Shown: one piece after another, positions 43,586-53,998 of the stretch
Layout of the letters: each line of letters starts with the position of its first letter
Position numbering within the stretch: position 1 is the first letter of the stretch
Assembly (NCBI RefSeq): GCF_041053055.1
Contig: NZ_CP163443.1
Span: forward strand, 4,154,001 to 4,218,000
DNA: 64,000 nucleotides
Direction of reading: 5' to 3'
From: Streptomyces sp. R41
Lineage (GTDB): Bacteria > Actinomycetota > Actinomycetes > Streptomycetales > Streptomycetaceae
Program-made: the position numbers and the translations under genes
The notes under the pieces: generated by a model
Seen by the model: the letters and a program-made list of their open reading frames with translations, nothing else
Database searches by the model: none
What the model was told of the DNA's origin: nothing

Positions 43586-44269
43586 TCAACTCGTGCTGAC
43601 CACCACCGTCTTGGCCGCCTTGTCGTGCAGGCCCTGCTTGTAGGGCTTGTCGAAGAAGCTCCAACCGCCCGCGATCGCGGTCCAGATGCACGCGCAGCAG
43701 AACGCGAACGGGAGCCACAGGACCAGCGAGCGGGTCAGCATGGTCTGCACGGAGGGCGTGGAGCCGTTGTCGAGGTTGGCCACCCGCAGGTTGAGCAGCT
43801 TCTTGCCGAGGGTCTGCCCTGATCTGCTCATCAAGATGGTGTCGTAGGCGACGTAGAGCACGGCGGCGATCACTTCCTTCCCGAAGGATTCGCCGAACTT
43901 GATCTTGTCCGTGTTCACTGTGTACTGGTGGAACCCGAAGGCCAAGGACACCAGCCACACCACGATGCCCACCAGGATCATGTCGAGGATCCTCGCCAGC
44001 ACCCGTTTGCCGCTGTCGGCGAGCGGGGGCATGCCGGCGAGCGGATCGCCGCCGTAGGGGCCGCCGGGGCCGTAGGGTCCGCCGCCTCCGTAGGGGGGTG
44101 GTTCGCCGCCTCCGTACGGCGGGGGTGGCTCGCCGTACGGAGAGCCGCCGCCCGGCGGCGGAGGGGTGTCGTACGGGGAACCGCCGCCCTCGGCGGGCGA
44201 GGGCTGCTTCTTGAACGGGTCTTCTTCCGGTGGCTGACCGGAGCCAGGGGGCGGCGGTTCACTGCTCAT
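43586..44269 (-). CDS. RDD-family membrane protein, Pro/Gly-rich N-terminus
   Basis: 227 aa. The first 75 residues are Pro/Gly/Tyr repeats (PPPPYGGGEPPPYGGG). The RDD domain follows: KRVLARILDMILVGIVVWLV with the R...D core, MSRSGQTLGKKLLNLRVANLD and FFDKPYKQGLHDKAAKTVVV. RDD proteins are membrane proteins of mostly unknown role; some are Na+/H+ antiporters. It is followed on the left by its repeat-bearing flank and preceded by another RDD gene. Confidence 0.88.
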   Translation of the reverse strand: MSSEPPPPGSGQPPEEDPFKKQPSPAEGGGSPYDTPPPPGGGSPYGEPPPPYGGGEPPPYGGGGPYGPGGPYGGDPLAGMPPLADSGKRVLARILDMILVGIVVWLVSLAFGFHQYTVNTDKIKFGESFGKEVIAAVLYVAYDTILMSRSGQTLGKKLLNLRVANLDNGSTPSVQTMLTRSLVLWLPFAFCCACIWTAIAGGWSFFDKPYKQGLHDKAAKTVVVSTS

Positions 44270-44368
44270 GGCCCGAGTCGACCGCGAACCCTCCGGCTCC
44301 GCATCCGGCGAGGGCCGTCCGGGGGACCGGAACGGCTACGCCGGCGGGGCTTCAGGAAGGACGCGGCT

Positions 44369-45958
44369 TCACGAGGACGCGGCCACGAAAGTGTGGGCCG
44401 CCTTGTCGTGCCAGCACTGCCGCCACGGCTTGTCGAACAGGCACCACAGCACGCCGACGACACCGACCACGAGCAGGCCCGGGACGCTGTAGACGAGCCA
44501 GCGGCGCAGGGCCCGGCCGAAGGTCGGCGGTTCGTGGCCCTCGATGTCGCGCACCTCGATGCCGCACAGCTTCTTGCCGAGGGTGCGGCCCCACTTCGCG
44601 GTGGGCAGCGCGTCGTACAGGACGCCGAAGACGAGCAGGACGGCGAGGACGATGCCGAGGCAGCTCGTGGTGGTGCCGTCGAGCAGCCAGACCGTGACCT
44701 TCTCGCCGGACAGCTTGGCCGCGTCGATCTTCTCGTTGATGTGGTCGATCGCCTGGGTGCCCAGCGGCACGGCGGCCACTGCGGTGACACCGGCGAGCAC
44801 GACGGTGTCCACGAGCCGTGCGGTCAGCCGCTTGCCCAGGCCCGCGGGCCGCGCCGCCGACTGCCGCCGCGCGGCCGCCTGGAAGATGTCGTCGACCGGC
44901 GGCTTCCACGGCGCGACCGGCTGCCCCTCGTCGTCCGTGGCACCCGCGAGGCGGTGCACCTGCTGCGCCCAGGAGGGCTGTCCACCACCGGGGCCCGAGG
45001 TCATGGGGGTGGGGCCGCCGGACTGCTGGGGGACGGAGGGGGTGGCGGGCGTGGAGGGCGTGGAAGGCGTGGAAGGGGCGTTGCGGGCGGCGGCCGCCGC
45101 TTGGGCGGCCTGCCCGGCGCCGAAGCCGCCACCGGCGTGGCCGCCCGCGCCGGGAGCGCCGGAGGCGGGGGAAGCGCCGGAAGCACCGGGCGTACCGGAA
45201 GTACCGGCCGCACCGGCCGTGCCGGATGCGCCCGCCGCCGGGCCCGTGCCCCCGGTCTGCGCCCCGTGCTGCCGCCCCGTGCGCGGGGAGAGCGCGCGGA
45301 AGGCCATGGTCCCCTCGGAAGGGAGGGGGTCCTTGGCGCCGGGCGTCGCGGAACCCGGGTTCCCCGTACTGCCCGCGCCGGGCGTGCCCTCCGACCCTGC
45401 GGGCCGCACCGGCCCCGTGGGACGGCGGAACACCACGGTGCCGCCGGACGCCGGGGGCCGGCCGCCGCTGGAGTCCGCGGGCGGGATCGTCGCCGTACCG
45501 TCCGTGCGGGAGGACTTGCCGTCGGGCTGGACGATGTCGTCGGCCGACTGTGCCGCGCGGGGCACGCGCGGGTCGGCGCCCTGAGGCGCGCCCCAGGACA
45601 CCCGGCGGTCCTGTTCGCCGCCGAAGCCGGACTGCTGGGAGCGGTCGGCACCCCACGCGGCGGCGGGCTCGGGCCGGCTGCCGTGCTGCGCGTCGGCGGG
45701 GGACACCGGGGGCTGGGGGTCCTCGTCGAAGAAGTGGGGGCCGGTCTCCTCCGCCGGCGCGGGCGCCGGTGCCGGCACATGGGCCGGGCGGACGCCGGGC
45801 GGCGGTGCGAGCGGTTCGCCGTCGGACGGCGCCGGACGGCTCGTACCCGGTACCCAGGCGGCACCGTTCCAGTACCGGACATATCCAGGAATGGAGGGGT
45901 CCGGGTAATACCCTTCGCGGGGCCTGTCGTCACCGGGGGCCGGGGTTGGGGCGCTCAT
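44369..45958 (-). CDS. RDD-family membrane protein with DUF2510 and long linker
   Basis: 529 aa from the ATG at 45958. An N-terminal DUF2510-like motif (GYYPDPSIPGYVRYWNGAAWVPGT) is followed by about 300 residues of Ala/Gly/Pro-rich low complexity. The C-terminal RDD domain is GKRLTARLVDTVVLAGVTAV, KWGRTLGKKLCGIEVRDIEG and LFDKPWRQCWHDKAAHTFV. Tandem with the other RDD gene, 99 nt apart. Function unknown. Confidence 0.88.
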   Translation of the reverse strand: MSAPTPAPGDDRPREGYYPDPSIPGYVRYWNGAAWVPGTSRPAPSDGEPLAPPPGVRPAHVPAPAPAPAEETGPHFFDEDPQPPVSPADAQHGSRPEPAAAWGADRSQQSGFGGEQDRRVSWGAPQGADPRVPRAAQSADDIVQPDGKSSRTDGTATIPPADSSGGRPPASGGTVVFRRPTGPVRPAGSEGTPGAGSTGNPGSATPGAKDPLPSEGTMAFRALSPRTGRQHGAQTGGTGPAAGASGTAGAAGTSGTPGASGASPASGAPGAGGHAGGGFGAGQAAQAAAAARNAPSTPSTPSTPATPSVPQQSGGPTPMTSGPGGGQPSWAQQVHRLAGATDDEGQPVAPWKPPVDDIFQAAARRQSAARPAGLGKRLTARLVDTVVLAGVTAVAAVPLGTQAIDHINEKIDAAKLSGEKVTVWLLDGTTTSCLGIVLAVLLVFGVLYDALPTAKWGRTLGKKLCGIEVRDIEGHEPPTFGRALRRWLVYSVPGLLVVGVVGVLWCLFDKPWRQCWHDKAAHTFVAASS

Positions 45959-46167
45959 GTCCGTCGTCCCGTATCTGCTCGGGGGTCTTTTGGAGGCTCC
46001 ACATCTATCAGACCGGCGCACGCGTCACGGCCGCTCCCGCCGTACCCACCCCTTTCGGGCAAGGTTCCGACACCTCTTGCGGCCGGGCTTCCGCGGTTGT
46101 CCGGGAAGGGGCCGACCCCGGTCGCCGAAGGCGCCCCCGGCCGGCCCGAAGCCAGTGCAAAAAAATT

Positions 46168-46191
46168 TCCCGGAACCCGCGTAATGGTTCC
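46168..46191. promoter_or_regulatory. 8-bp inverted repeat upstream of ssgG
   Basis: CCGGAACC-CGCGTAAT-GGTTCCGG lies 68 nt before the ssgG start. TAATGG inside it could be part of the -10 region, so a bound regulator would block the promoter. Confidence 0.45.
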
Positions 46192-46259
46192 GGACCGACG
46201 CGCTCTCCACTCGTATGGGCCCACCCACAGGGCCCAGTGCACGAGAGGAGACGCACGAC

Positions 46260-46736
46260 ATGCACACCGTGGTGGAACGCGAGCTCGAGCTCAAACTCGT
46301 CCTGTCGCCCGAGCGCAGCATCCCCGTCCCGGCGCGGCTCAGCTACCGCACCGACGATCCGTACGCCGTCCACATCACCTTCCACATCGGCACCGACCAT
46401 CCCGTCAGCTGGACCTTCGCCCGCGAGCTGCTCGTCGAGGGGGTGTTCCGGCCGTGCGGGCACGGCGATGTGCGGGTGTGGCCGACGAAGGTCGCGGGCC
46501 GCAGCGTCGTGCTGATGGCGCTGAGTTCGCCCGACGGAGACGCCTTGCTCGAAGCGCCCGCCCCTCAGGTGTCGGCCTGGCTGGAGCGCACCCTGCGGGC
46601 GGTCCCGCCGGGTTCTGAGGCCGAGCAGCTCGGCATCGACGACGGCCTGGCCGAGCTGCTCGCTCCCACGCCGGCCGACGATCTGTGGCTACGGGACCCC
46701 TGGCCGTCGGACGAATCCAGGGACGGCGGTGAGTGA
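46260..46736 (+). CDS. ssgG: SsgA-like sporulation/cell-division protein
   Basis: A 158-aa SALP. The family features are visible: VPARLSYRTDDPYAVHITFHIG, VSWTFARELLVEGVFRPCGHGDVRVWP, VVLMALSSPDGDALLEAPAP and the C-terminal WLERTLRAVPPGSEAEQLGIDDGLAELL. SALPs steer septum placement and wall maturation during sporulation. The position among SCO29xx-like genes points to ssgG. GAGAGGAG lies upstream. Confidence 0.85.
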   Translation: MHTVVERELELKLVLSPERSIPVPARLSYRTDDPYAVHITFHIGTDHPVSWTFARELLVEGVFRPCGHGDVRVWPTKVAGRSVVLMALSSPDGDALLEAPAPQVSAWLERTLRAVPPGSEAEQLGIDDGLAELLAPTPADDLWLRDPWPSDESRDGGE

Positions 46737-46823
46737 AGCCACCCCAGCCATCAATTGAGGAACCACAACGGCGATCAGCCAGGTCCGCGAGAGCGGCGGC
46801 GGTTCAGCCGAAAAAGAGGTGCG

Positions 46824-48233
46824 TCAGAACAGCTTGCCCGGGTTCAGGATGCCCAGCGGGTCGAAGGTCGTCTTGATCGCCCGCTGCATCTCCACTCCCA
46901 CCGGGCCGATCTCGCGTGCCAGCCACTCCTTCTTCAGGACGCCCACGCCGTGCTCGCCGGTGATCGTGCCGCCGAGTTCAAGGCCGAGGGCCATGATCTC
47001 GTCGAAGGACTCGCGGGCGCGCCGGGACTCGTCGGGGTCGGACGCGTCGAAGCAGACGGTCGGGTGCGTGTTGCCGTCGCCGGCGTGCGCGCAGACCCCG
47101 ATGGTCAGGGAGTACTTGTCGGCGACGCGCTCGATCCCTTCGAGCATGTCGCCGAGCCGGGAGCGCGGCACGCACACGTCGTCGATCATCGTCGTGCCCT
47201 TGACCGCTTCGAGCGCGGTGAGCGACAGCCGCCGCGCCTGAAGCAGCAGTTCGGACTCGGCCGCGTCCTCCGCCGGTACGACCTGGGTGGCACCCGCGGC
47301 CTCGCACAGCGCGCCGAGCGCAGCGAGGTCGGCCGCCGGGTCGTGGGTGTCGAAGGCGGCGAGGAGCAGGGCCTCGGTGGTCTCCGGCAGGCCCATGTGG
47401 GCCATGTCGTTGACGGCCTTCACCGTCGTACGGTCCATGAGTTCGAGGAGGGACGGTACGTGGCCGCCCTCCATGATCCGGCAGACGGCGTCGCAGGCGG
47501 CGCGCGCCGACCCGAATTCGGCGGCCAGCACCAGCTGTTGGGGCGGCTGCGGCCTCAGGGCCAGAATCGCCCGTACGACGATGCCGAGCGAGCCCTCCGA
47601 TCCCACGAAGAGGCGGGTGAGGTCGTACCCGGCGACGCCCTTCGCCGTACGGCGGCCGGTGTTCATGAGCCGTCCGTCGGCGAGGACGACCTCCAGTCCG
47701 AGGACGTACTCGGCCGTCACCCCGTACTTCACGCAGCACAGGCCGCCGGAGGCCGTGCCGATGTTGCCGCCGATCGTGCACATCTCCCAGCTGGAGGGGT
47801 CCGGCGGGTAGTACAGGCCGTGTTCGTTGACCGCGCGGGAGAGCGCGGCGTTGATGACGCCGGGTTCGACGACTGCGATACGGTCGACCGGGTTGATCTC
47901 GAGGATCCGGTCCATCTTCACCAGGGACAGCACGATGCAGCCGTCCGAGGCGTTGGCGGCGCCCGACAGACCGGTGCGGGCGCCCTGGGGGACGACCGGG
48001 ACGCGCAGCTCGGTCGCGGTGCGCATGACGTGCTGGACCTGTTCGACGGTGCGCGGCATGACGACCACGGCGGGCGTGCCCGCCTCGCAGAAGCTCGCCA
48101 TGTCGTTGGCGTACGAGGCCGTGACGTCCGGGTCGGTGAGGACGGCTTCGGCCGGCAGGCCGCTCAGCAGGCGGTCGACGAGGTTGCCGGTCACTGCCGT
48201 GTCTGCATCCTGCGGGGCTTCGATACGGCTCAT
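46824..48233 (-). CDS. FAD-linked oxidase, glycolate/D-lactate dehydrogenase type
   Basis: 469 aa from the ATG at 48233. FAD-binding part: VVVMPRTVEQVQHVMRTA, VPVVPQGARTGLSGAAN, GNIGTASGGLCCVKYGVT and LFVGSEGSLGIV. The C-terminal FAD-oxidase domain has ICAHAGDGNTHP-like VCAHAGDGNTHPTV and LGGTITGEHGVGVLKKEWL with the active-site His pair. GlcD-like 2-hydroxyacid dehydrogenase; exact substrate unknown. Convergent with ssgG. Confidence 0.93.
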   Translation of the reverse strand: MSRIEAPQDADTAVTGNLVDRLLSGLPAEAVLTDPDVTASYANDMASFCEAGTPAVVVMPRTVEQVQHVMRTATELRVPVVPQGARTGLSGAANASDGCIVLSLVKMDRILEINPVDRIAVVEPGVINAALSRAVNEHGLYYPPDPSSWEMCTIGGNIGTASGGLCCVKYGVTAEYVLGLEVVLADGRLMNTGRRTAKGVAGYDLTRLFVGSEGSLGIVVRAILALRPQPPQQLVLAAEFGSARAACDAVCRIMEGGHVPSLLELMDRTTVKAVNDMAHMGLPETTEALLLAAFDTHDPAADLAALGALCEAAGATQVVPAEDAAESELLLQARRLSLTALEAVKGTTMIDDVCVPRSRLGDMLEGIERVADKYSLTIGVCAHAGDGNTHPTVCFDASDPDESRRARESFDEIMALGLELGGTITGEHGVGVLKKEWLAREIGPVGVEMQRAIKTTFDPLGILNPGKLF

Positions 48234-48322
48234 GATCACAGGTTCGCACTCGGGGCCATCGGTGTGAACCCCGTCCGCCCGAGGCTTTTGCTGCCGGGAT
48301 GTGGTCTTAGTACTGGCGCACA

Positions 48323-49912
48323 GTGAGCGGCATGGAGATCGAAGAGCGACAGGCGGTTTTCTCCGGGCTGCAGCCCCAGGAGCCGCGCGGGCCACGCTTC
48401 TCCCCCGTCGCCAAGCGCGTGCTGATCGGCGTGGTCGTGGGCGGTGTCGTGCTCGGCGGTGTGCTGGTGCTGCTGCCCCCGGCGCGGCAGGCCGTGGTGC
48501 CGCCCTCGCCGGGGCCGGGCCCGGTCACCCGGGCACAGACGGCGGTCGCGGCCGGCATGCCCGCCGCGCTGCCCGATCTGGCGGCGCTCATCGGGGATCG
48601 CGAGGCCCATCTGCGGGCCCATCCGCGCGACGAGCAGTCGTGGGCGGTGCTCGGCAGCGCGTATGTGGAGCAGGCGCGGCGGACCGCGACGCCCGCGTAC
48701 TACCCGAAGGCCGAGAAGGCGCTGCGTACGTCGCTGCAGATCAGGCCGGAGGGGAACGCGGAAGCGCTGGAAGGTCTTGCCGCGCTCGCCGACGCGCGGA
48801 GCGACTTCCAGGAGGCCAAGGAGTGGGGCGAGGCGGCCGTGGAAGAGTCGCCGAAGCGGTGGACGACGTATCCGCTGCTGATCGACGCGTACACCGGCCT
48901 CGGGGACTACAAGGCCACCCGCGCGACCCTCGAAAAGCTGCAGAAACTGCACTCCGGGCCGACGGTGCTGGCGCAGGCCTCGCGGGTCTACTGGGACCGC
49001 GGCTGGCGTGAGGACGCGGCGGCCTCGATCGCCGACGCGGTGGCGGGCGCGCGGACGCCCTCCGAGGAGGCGGTCTTCCTCCAGCAGGCCGGTGAGCTGG
49101 CATGGGAGCGCGGCGACCCGGAACAGTCGTTTCGCTACTACAAGGCCGCGCTGGGCAGCGACCCCGACGCGCACGGGGCCCTCGCCGGGCAGGGGCGCGC
49201 GCTGGCGGCGCTCGGGCGCACCTCGGAGGCGCTGCGCGCGTACCAGACGGCGCTCGCCAAGCGGCCCGCGCCGCGGTACTCGCTGGAGCTGGGCGAGCTG
49301 TACGAGAAGCTGGGGCTCGGCCGGGCCGCGCGCGGGCAGTACGACCTGCTGCGGGAGCGGGTGCGGCAGGAAAACACCGGGGGTATGGACGACGAGCTGG
49401 TCCTCGGGCTCTTCGAGGCGGACCACGGTGACCCGGCGGAGGCGGTGCAGCGGCTGCGCGACGAGTGGGATCGGCACCCCGCGATTCCCGTCGCGGACGC
49501 GCTGGGCTGGGCGCTGCACCGGACCGGGGCGAACGAGGAGGCGCTCACGTTCGCCACGAAGGTCACGGACAAGGAGCACGGGGGTGGTGTGCGCAGTGGG
49601 CTGTACATGTATCACCTGGGCCAGATCGAAAGCTCCTTGGACCTCTTCGGCCCGGCCCGCCGTCATCTCACCGACGCCCTGCGCATCAACCCCTACTTCT
49701 CGCCGCTCTTCGTGCCGCTGGCCCAGGAGACCCTGGAGGATCTGGGCGAGCCGCCCGCGGGCGGGCCGCCCGAGCCTCCAGAGGAGGAGCCCGAGCAGTA
49801 CACGGCGCCGGCCGCACCGCAGCCACCGCCGGCGCCCGCACCGAAGCCCCGGCCGACGCGCACACCGAAGCCCGCGGTGACGCCCGCACCGAGGCGCTCG
49901 GCGTCGCGCTGA
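48323..49912 (+). CDS. membrane-anchored TPR protein
   Basis: 529 aa (ATG at 48332 equally possible). Cytosolic N-terminus, one membrane segment (VLIGVVVGGVVLGGVLVLL), then about ten TPR-like helical repeats (e.g. WAVLGSAYVEQARR, GELAWERGDPEQSFRYYKAAL, ALAALGRTSEALRAYQTAL). The tail is Pro-rich (PAAPQPPPAPAPKPRP). Probably an extracytoplasmic scaffold. Divergent from the oxidase gene. Confidence 0.85.
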   Translation: MSGMEIEERQAVFSGLQPQEPRGPRFSPVAKRVLIGVVVGGVVLGGVLVLLPPARQAVVPPSPGPGPVTRAQTAVAAGMPAALPDLAALIGDREAHLRAHPRDEQSWAVLGSAYVEQARRTATPAYYPKAEKALRTSLQIRPEGNAEALEGLAALADARSDFQEAKEWGEAAVEESPKRWTTYPLLIDAYTGLGDYKATRATLEKLQKLHSGPTVLAQASRVYWDRGWREDAAASIADAVAGARTPSEEAVFLQQAGELAWERGDPEQSFRYYKAALGSDPDAHGALAGQGRALAALGRTSEALRAYQTALAKRPAPRYSLELGELYEKLGLGRAARGQYDLLRERVRQENTGGMDDELVLGLFEADHGDPAEAVQRLRDEWDRHPAIPVADALGWALHRTGANEEALTFATKVTDKEHGGGVRSGLYMYHLGQIESSLDLFGPARRHLTDALRINPYFSPLFVPLAQETLEDLGEPPAGGPPEPPEEEPEQYTAPAAPQPPPAPAPKPRPTRTPKPAVTPAPRRSASR

Positions 49913-49928
49913 GTGGCGGCGGGGGGAG

Positions 49929-50513
49929 TCAGACCGCCGCCGTGCCGATCAGCGCGTTGCGGGTGACCAGGGCCGCCAGTTCCTCCTCCCGGAGGGACTG
50001 GGTGTCGGCGGGGCGTCGTGGGAGGACCATGTAGCGGGTCTCGGCGCTGGAGTCCCACACCGAGATGTCCGTGCCGGCCGGGAGCGCGAGGCCGAACTCG
50101 GCGAGGACGGTGCGGGGTTCGCGGACGACGCGGGAGCGGTAGGACTCGGACTTGTACCAGCTCGGGGAGGGGCCGAGGAGGCGGAGCGGGTAGCAGGAGC
50201 AGAGGGTGCAGACGATGACGTTGTGCACGCTCCGCGTGTTCTCGACGACTCTCAGGCGCTGGTACGAGCCCTCCATGTAGCCGAGTTCCCGGACCGCCGC
50301 CGTGCCGTCGGCGAGCAGACGGGACTTGAAGGACGGGTCCACCCAGGCACGGGCCACCACCCGCGCCCCGTTCGCTGGGGACGACTGCGCCATGAACGCG
50401 TCGATCGCCTCGTCCAGCGCCCCGCCCGAGAGCACCCCCTTCTCCTCCAGGAGGGTCTCCAGGCGCCGTACCCGCCGGGAGATCAGCGCGTCGTCGTGAT
50501 GGTCACCGCTCAT
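49929..50513 (-). CDS. nitrile hydratase alpha subunit, cobalt type
   Basis: A 194-aa alpha subunit. The metal-binding motif V-C-T-L-C-S-C near residue 115 is the cobalt-type form (Fe-type has Ser for the Thr). Also typical are VVARAWVDPSFKSRLLADGTAAVRELG, PSPSWYKSESYRSRVVREPRTVL and VWDSSAETRYMVLPRRP. It hydrates a nitrile (or thiocyanate) to the amide. Third gene of an overlapping three-gene operon, after two beta-half genes. Confidence 0.93.
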   Translation of the reverse strand: MSGDHHDDALISRRVRRLETLLEEKGVLSGGALDEAIDAFMAQSSPANGARVVARAWVDPSFKSRLLADGTAAVRELGYMEGSYQRLRVVENTRSVHNVIVCTLCSCYPLRLLGPSPSWYKSESYRSRVVREPRTVLAEFGLALPAGTDISVWDSSAETRYMVLPRRPADTQSLREEELAALVTRNALIGTAAV

Positions 50514-50799
50514 CGTGCCGGTCCTCTTCCAAGTAGCTTTCCCACAAGTCCAGTACGACATGGTGGTCGCCCTCGCCCCACAGATCGCGGGCCGCGAAGC
50601 GGACGGCGTACACCTGCTCGACCGGGGCGTCCCCGCGCCCCTGCGCGCTGACGTCGGCGAGCTCCACCCGGCCCTCCGGCTCGACCACGACGCCCCGCTT
50701 GCCGCGCGCGTACCGCGGCAGCCGGGTGTGGTGCGGCGGGTCGTGGTGGAAGGTCCGGACCCGGGCGCCGGGCGCGAAGCGGTCAGGCATCGCGCTCAT
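50503..50799 (-). CDS. nitrile hydratase beta-subunit C-terminal half
   Basis: 98 aa covering the SH3-like half of a beta subunit: RFAPGARVRTFHHDPPHHTRLPRYARGKRGVVV and VEQVYAVRFAARDLWGEGDHHVVLDLWESYLEE. It overlaps both neighbours (17 nt and 11 nt). As in thiocyanate hydrolase and toyocamycin nitrile hydratase, the beta chain is split into two proteins. Confidence 0.9.
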   Translation of the reverse strand: MSAMPDRFAPGARVRTFHHDPPHHTRLPRYARGKRGVVVEPEGRVELADVSAQGRGDAPVEQVYAVRFAARDLWGEGDHHVVLDLWESYLEEDRHDER

Positions 50800-51082
50800 C
50801 CGGCCCTTCGAGCTCACCCGGCTCGATCACGCCCTTGCGCTCCAGGAGCGCGCAGATCGCGGTGAACCACCGCTCGTAGTACGAGGCCGTCAGGTACTCC
50901 TTGGCCGGCATCGACTCGATGGCGTCCCGGAACTCGTTGGTGTTGAACACCCCTTGCGCGCGCAGGGCGTTGAAGAGGCCGACGACGCGCGCCTCCCAGT
51001 CCGCGTGGAAGGGCTCGGTGTCGTCGGTGGTGTCGATGGCACCGAACCCCTGCATGCCGCCGACGTCGTTGATCCTGGCCAT
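50783..51082 (-). CDS. nitrile hydratase beta-subunit N-terminal half
   Basis: 99 aa beginning MARINDVGGMQGFGAID, the canonical beta-subunit start, with FHADWEARVVGLFNALRAQGVFNTNEFRDAIESM and YYERWFTAICALLERKGVI. First gene of the operon; TAATCT stands 6 nt before the ATG, so it is leaderless. It could also help cobalt loading, since NHase activators resemble this half and no separate activator gene is present. Confidence 0.9.
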   Translation of the reverse strand: MARINDVGGMQGFGAIDTTDDTEPFHADWEARVVGLFNALRAQGVFNTNEFRDAIESMPAKEYLTASYYERWFTAICALLERKGVIEPGELEGPDERDA

Positions 51083-51091
51083 GCGGTCAGA

Positions 51092-51991
51092 TTACGACTC
51101 CGCGGGCGTGTACGGCTTGTGGTAGATCGAGAACTTGCGGGCCCCCTCGTCGCCGGAGGCGAGCCCCAGGTACAGCCGGAGCCCGCCCTTGTGCCGGATC
51201 GCCAGGCCTTCGGGTTCGCGGTAATCGAGCGAGTACCCGGCCTCGGTCCTCTCCCGCTGCAGCAGCTTGCCGGTGCGGATGTCGAGGCAGGACAGGTACG
51301 CGTTGCCGTGGCCCGAGCGCGGGTTGGTCGCCTCGTCGTACGCCGTGCCCGCCAGCTGGTAGACGTGGTCGCCGTGCAGCGCGTAGCCCTGGAACGGGAC
51401 GTCGGGGTCCGGGTGGGCGCCGGTCTGCGGGAAGTCGGCGAGGTGGGTCGAGTAGTCGCCGGCGACGAACGCGTCGAGGTCGTAGACGCGGTAGCGCGGT
51501 GTGCCCGAGACGCGGTGGCGGATGGCGATGCGGCCGGTCGCCGTGCAGACGGAGGGCTGGTTGTTGACGGAGCCCGGGATCGGGTGGCGGACCTTGACCT
51601 TGTCGAGGGTGCGGATGACGCCGTCGACGAAGCGGAAGCGGGTGACGCCGTTGCCGTAGCCCTTGACCGCTTGCGCCTCGGTCCAGATGTACACGGTGCC
51701 GTCGGACGCGTTCTGCACGCCCATGCTCACCCCGTGCCCGAAGCGCGGCAGATACATGTGGCCCAGCCGGTTGCCGGCGTAGTCGAGCCGGGTGAGGCAC
51801 AGGTTGCCCTGTGCCCTGCCGCCCGGCGCGACCTGCAGGACGTACAGCCGCTTGTTCACCTCGTCGAAGGCGAAGGACTGCAGAACCGTCTTCTCCCGGA
51901 GCGTGGCCTTCTTCCACAGCCAGCGGACGGCCGCCGTGGACAGGTCTATGCGCGCGTCGACGGTGGTGGTGCCGGCCCGTGTCTCCCCCAT
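51092..51991 (-). CDS. TagC-like beta-propeller protein
   Basis: 299 aa from the ATG at 51991 (GGGAGGGACAAGG upstream). No signal peptide. Repeated strands such as VLQSFAFDEVNKRLYVLQV, TVYIWTEAQAV, LHGDHVYQLAGTAYD and GLRLYLGLASGDEG give a beta-propeller look; Streptomyces homologues are often named teichoic acid biosynthesis protein C. Only 9 nt separates it from the nitrile hydratase operon, so it may be co-transcribed. True role unknown. Confidence 0.65.
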   Translation of the reverse strand: MGETRAGTTTVDARIDLSTAAVRWLWKKATLREKTVLQSFAFDEVNKRLYVLQVAPGGRAQGNLCLTRLDYAGNRLGHMYLPRFGHGVSMGVQNASDGTVYIWTEAQAVKGYGNGVTRFRFVDGVIRTLDKVKVRHPIPGSVNNQPSVCTATGRIAIRHRVSGTPRYRVYDLDAFVAGDYSTHLADFPQTGAHPDPDVPFQGYALHGDHVYQLAGTAYDEATNPRSGHGNAYLSCLDIRTGKLLQRERTEAGYSLDYREPEGLAIRHKGGLRLYLGLASGDEGARKFSIYHKPYTPAES

Positions 51992-52112
51992 GAGGCCTTG
52001 TCCCTCCCGTGTCCTGCGGGCGCCCGGGCGGCGTCCACAGGACCTGAGAGTCCCAACTGGCTTCCTATGGTTGCAAGTTCGGCGCGTCGGCCCGCACCGG
52101 TCCACAGGTGGT

Positions 52113-53330
<1,218 letters not shown>

Positions 53331-53389
53331 TCAGACGATCGCGCGTATCTACGGGCGTTCTGTACAGGATGACCATCTCGGAGGCCCCC

Positions 53390-53860
53390 ATGGCGATCGA
53401 TCATCTGGACGGCCGGCTCCTCGTGCTGCTCGCCGAGGAACCGCGTATCGGCGTCCTGGAGATGTCCCGGCGGCTCGGGGTCGCGCGCGGCACGGTGCAG
53501 GCCCGGCTCGACCGGCTTCAATCGAATGGAGTCATTCGGGGTTTCGGGCCGCAGGTGGACCCGGCCGCGCTCGGCTACCCGGTCACGGCGTTCGCGACCC
53601 TGCAGATCCGGCAGGGGCAAGGTGCCGACGTACGGGCCCATTTGGCGACCGTGCCCGAGGTCCTCGAACTGCACACCACGACCGGCACCGGGGACATGCT
53701 GTGCCGGCTCGTGGCCCGCTCGAACGCCGATCTCCAACGTGTGATCGACCGTGTTGTCGGTTTTGATGGCATCGTCCGGGCCTCCACGGCGATCGTCATG
53801 GAGAACCCCGTACCCCTGCGGATCATCCCGCTGGTGGAGCAGGCGGCGACCGAGCACTGA
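53390..53860 (+). CDS. Lrp/AsnC-family regulator
   Basis: 156 aa from the ATG after GGAGG (53390); a start 21 nt earlier is possible. HTH: LDGRLLVLLAEEPRIGVLEMSRRLGVARGTVQARLDRLQ; RAM-like ligand domain follows (VTAFATLQIRQG, VLELHTTTGTGDMLCRLVAR). Divergent from hppD and a likely regulator of it; the 122-bp gap includes TGGACAATCTGTTCAGA, a possible Lrp site. Confidence 0.92.
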   Translation: MAIDHLDGRLLVLLAEEPRIGVLEMSRRLGVARGTVQARLDRLQSNGVIRGFGPQVDPAALGYPVTAFATLQIRQGQGADVRAHLATVPEVLELHTTTGTGDMLCRLVARSNADLQRVIDRVVGFDGIVRASTAIVMENPVPLRIIPLVEQAATEH

Positions 53861-53998
53861 CCGATGACCGGGGTGAGGTGGCGTACTGAGTTTTCCCGGG
53901 GGCGTTGACATCAGCGGCTCCGCCGCGGGCCTCCGGACCCCCAGCCGGAAAAGCGGCTGGGTCGATGTGCCCGGGATGCACTTGGGAGGTGAGTCCGG

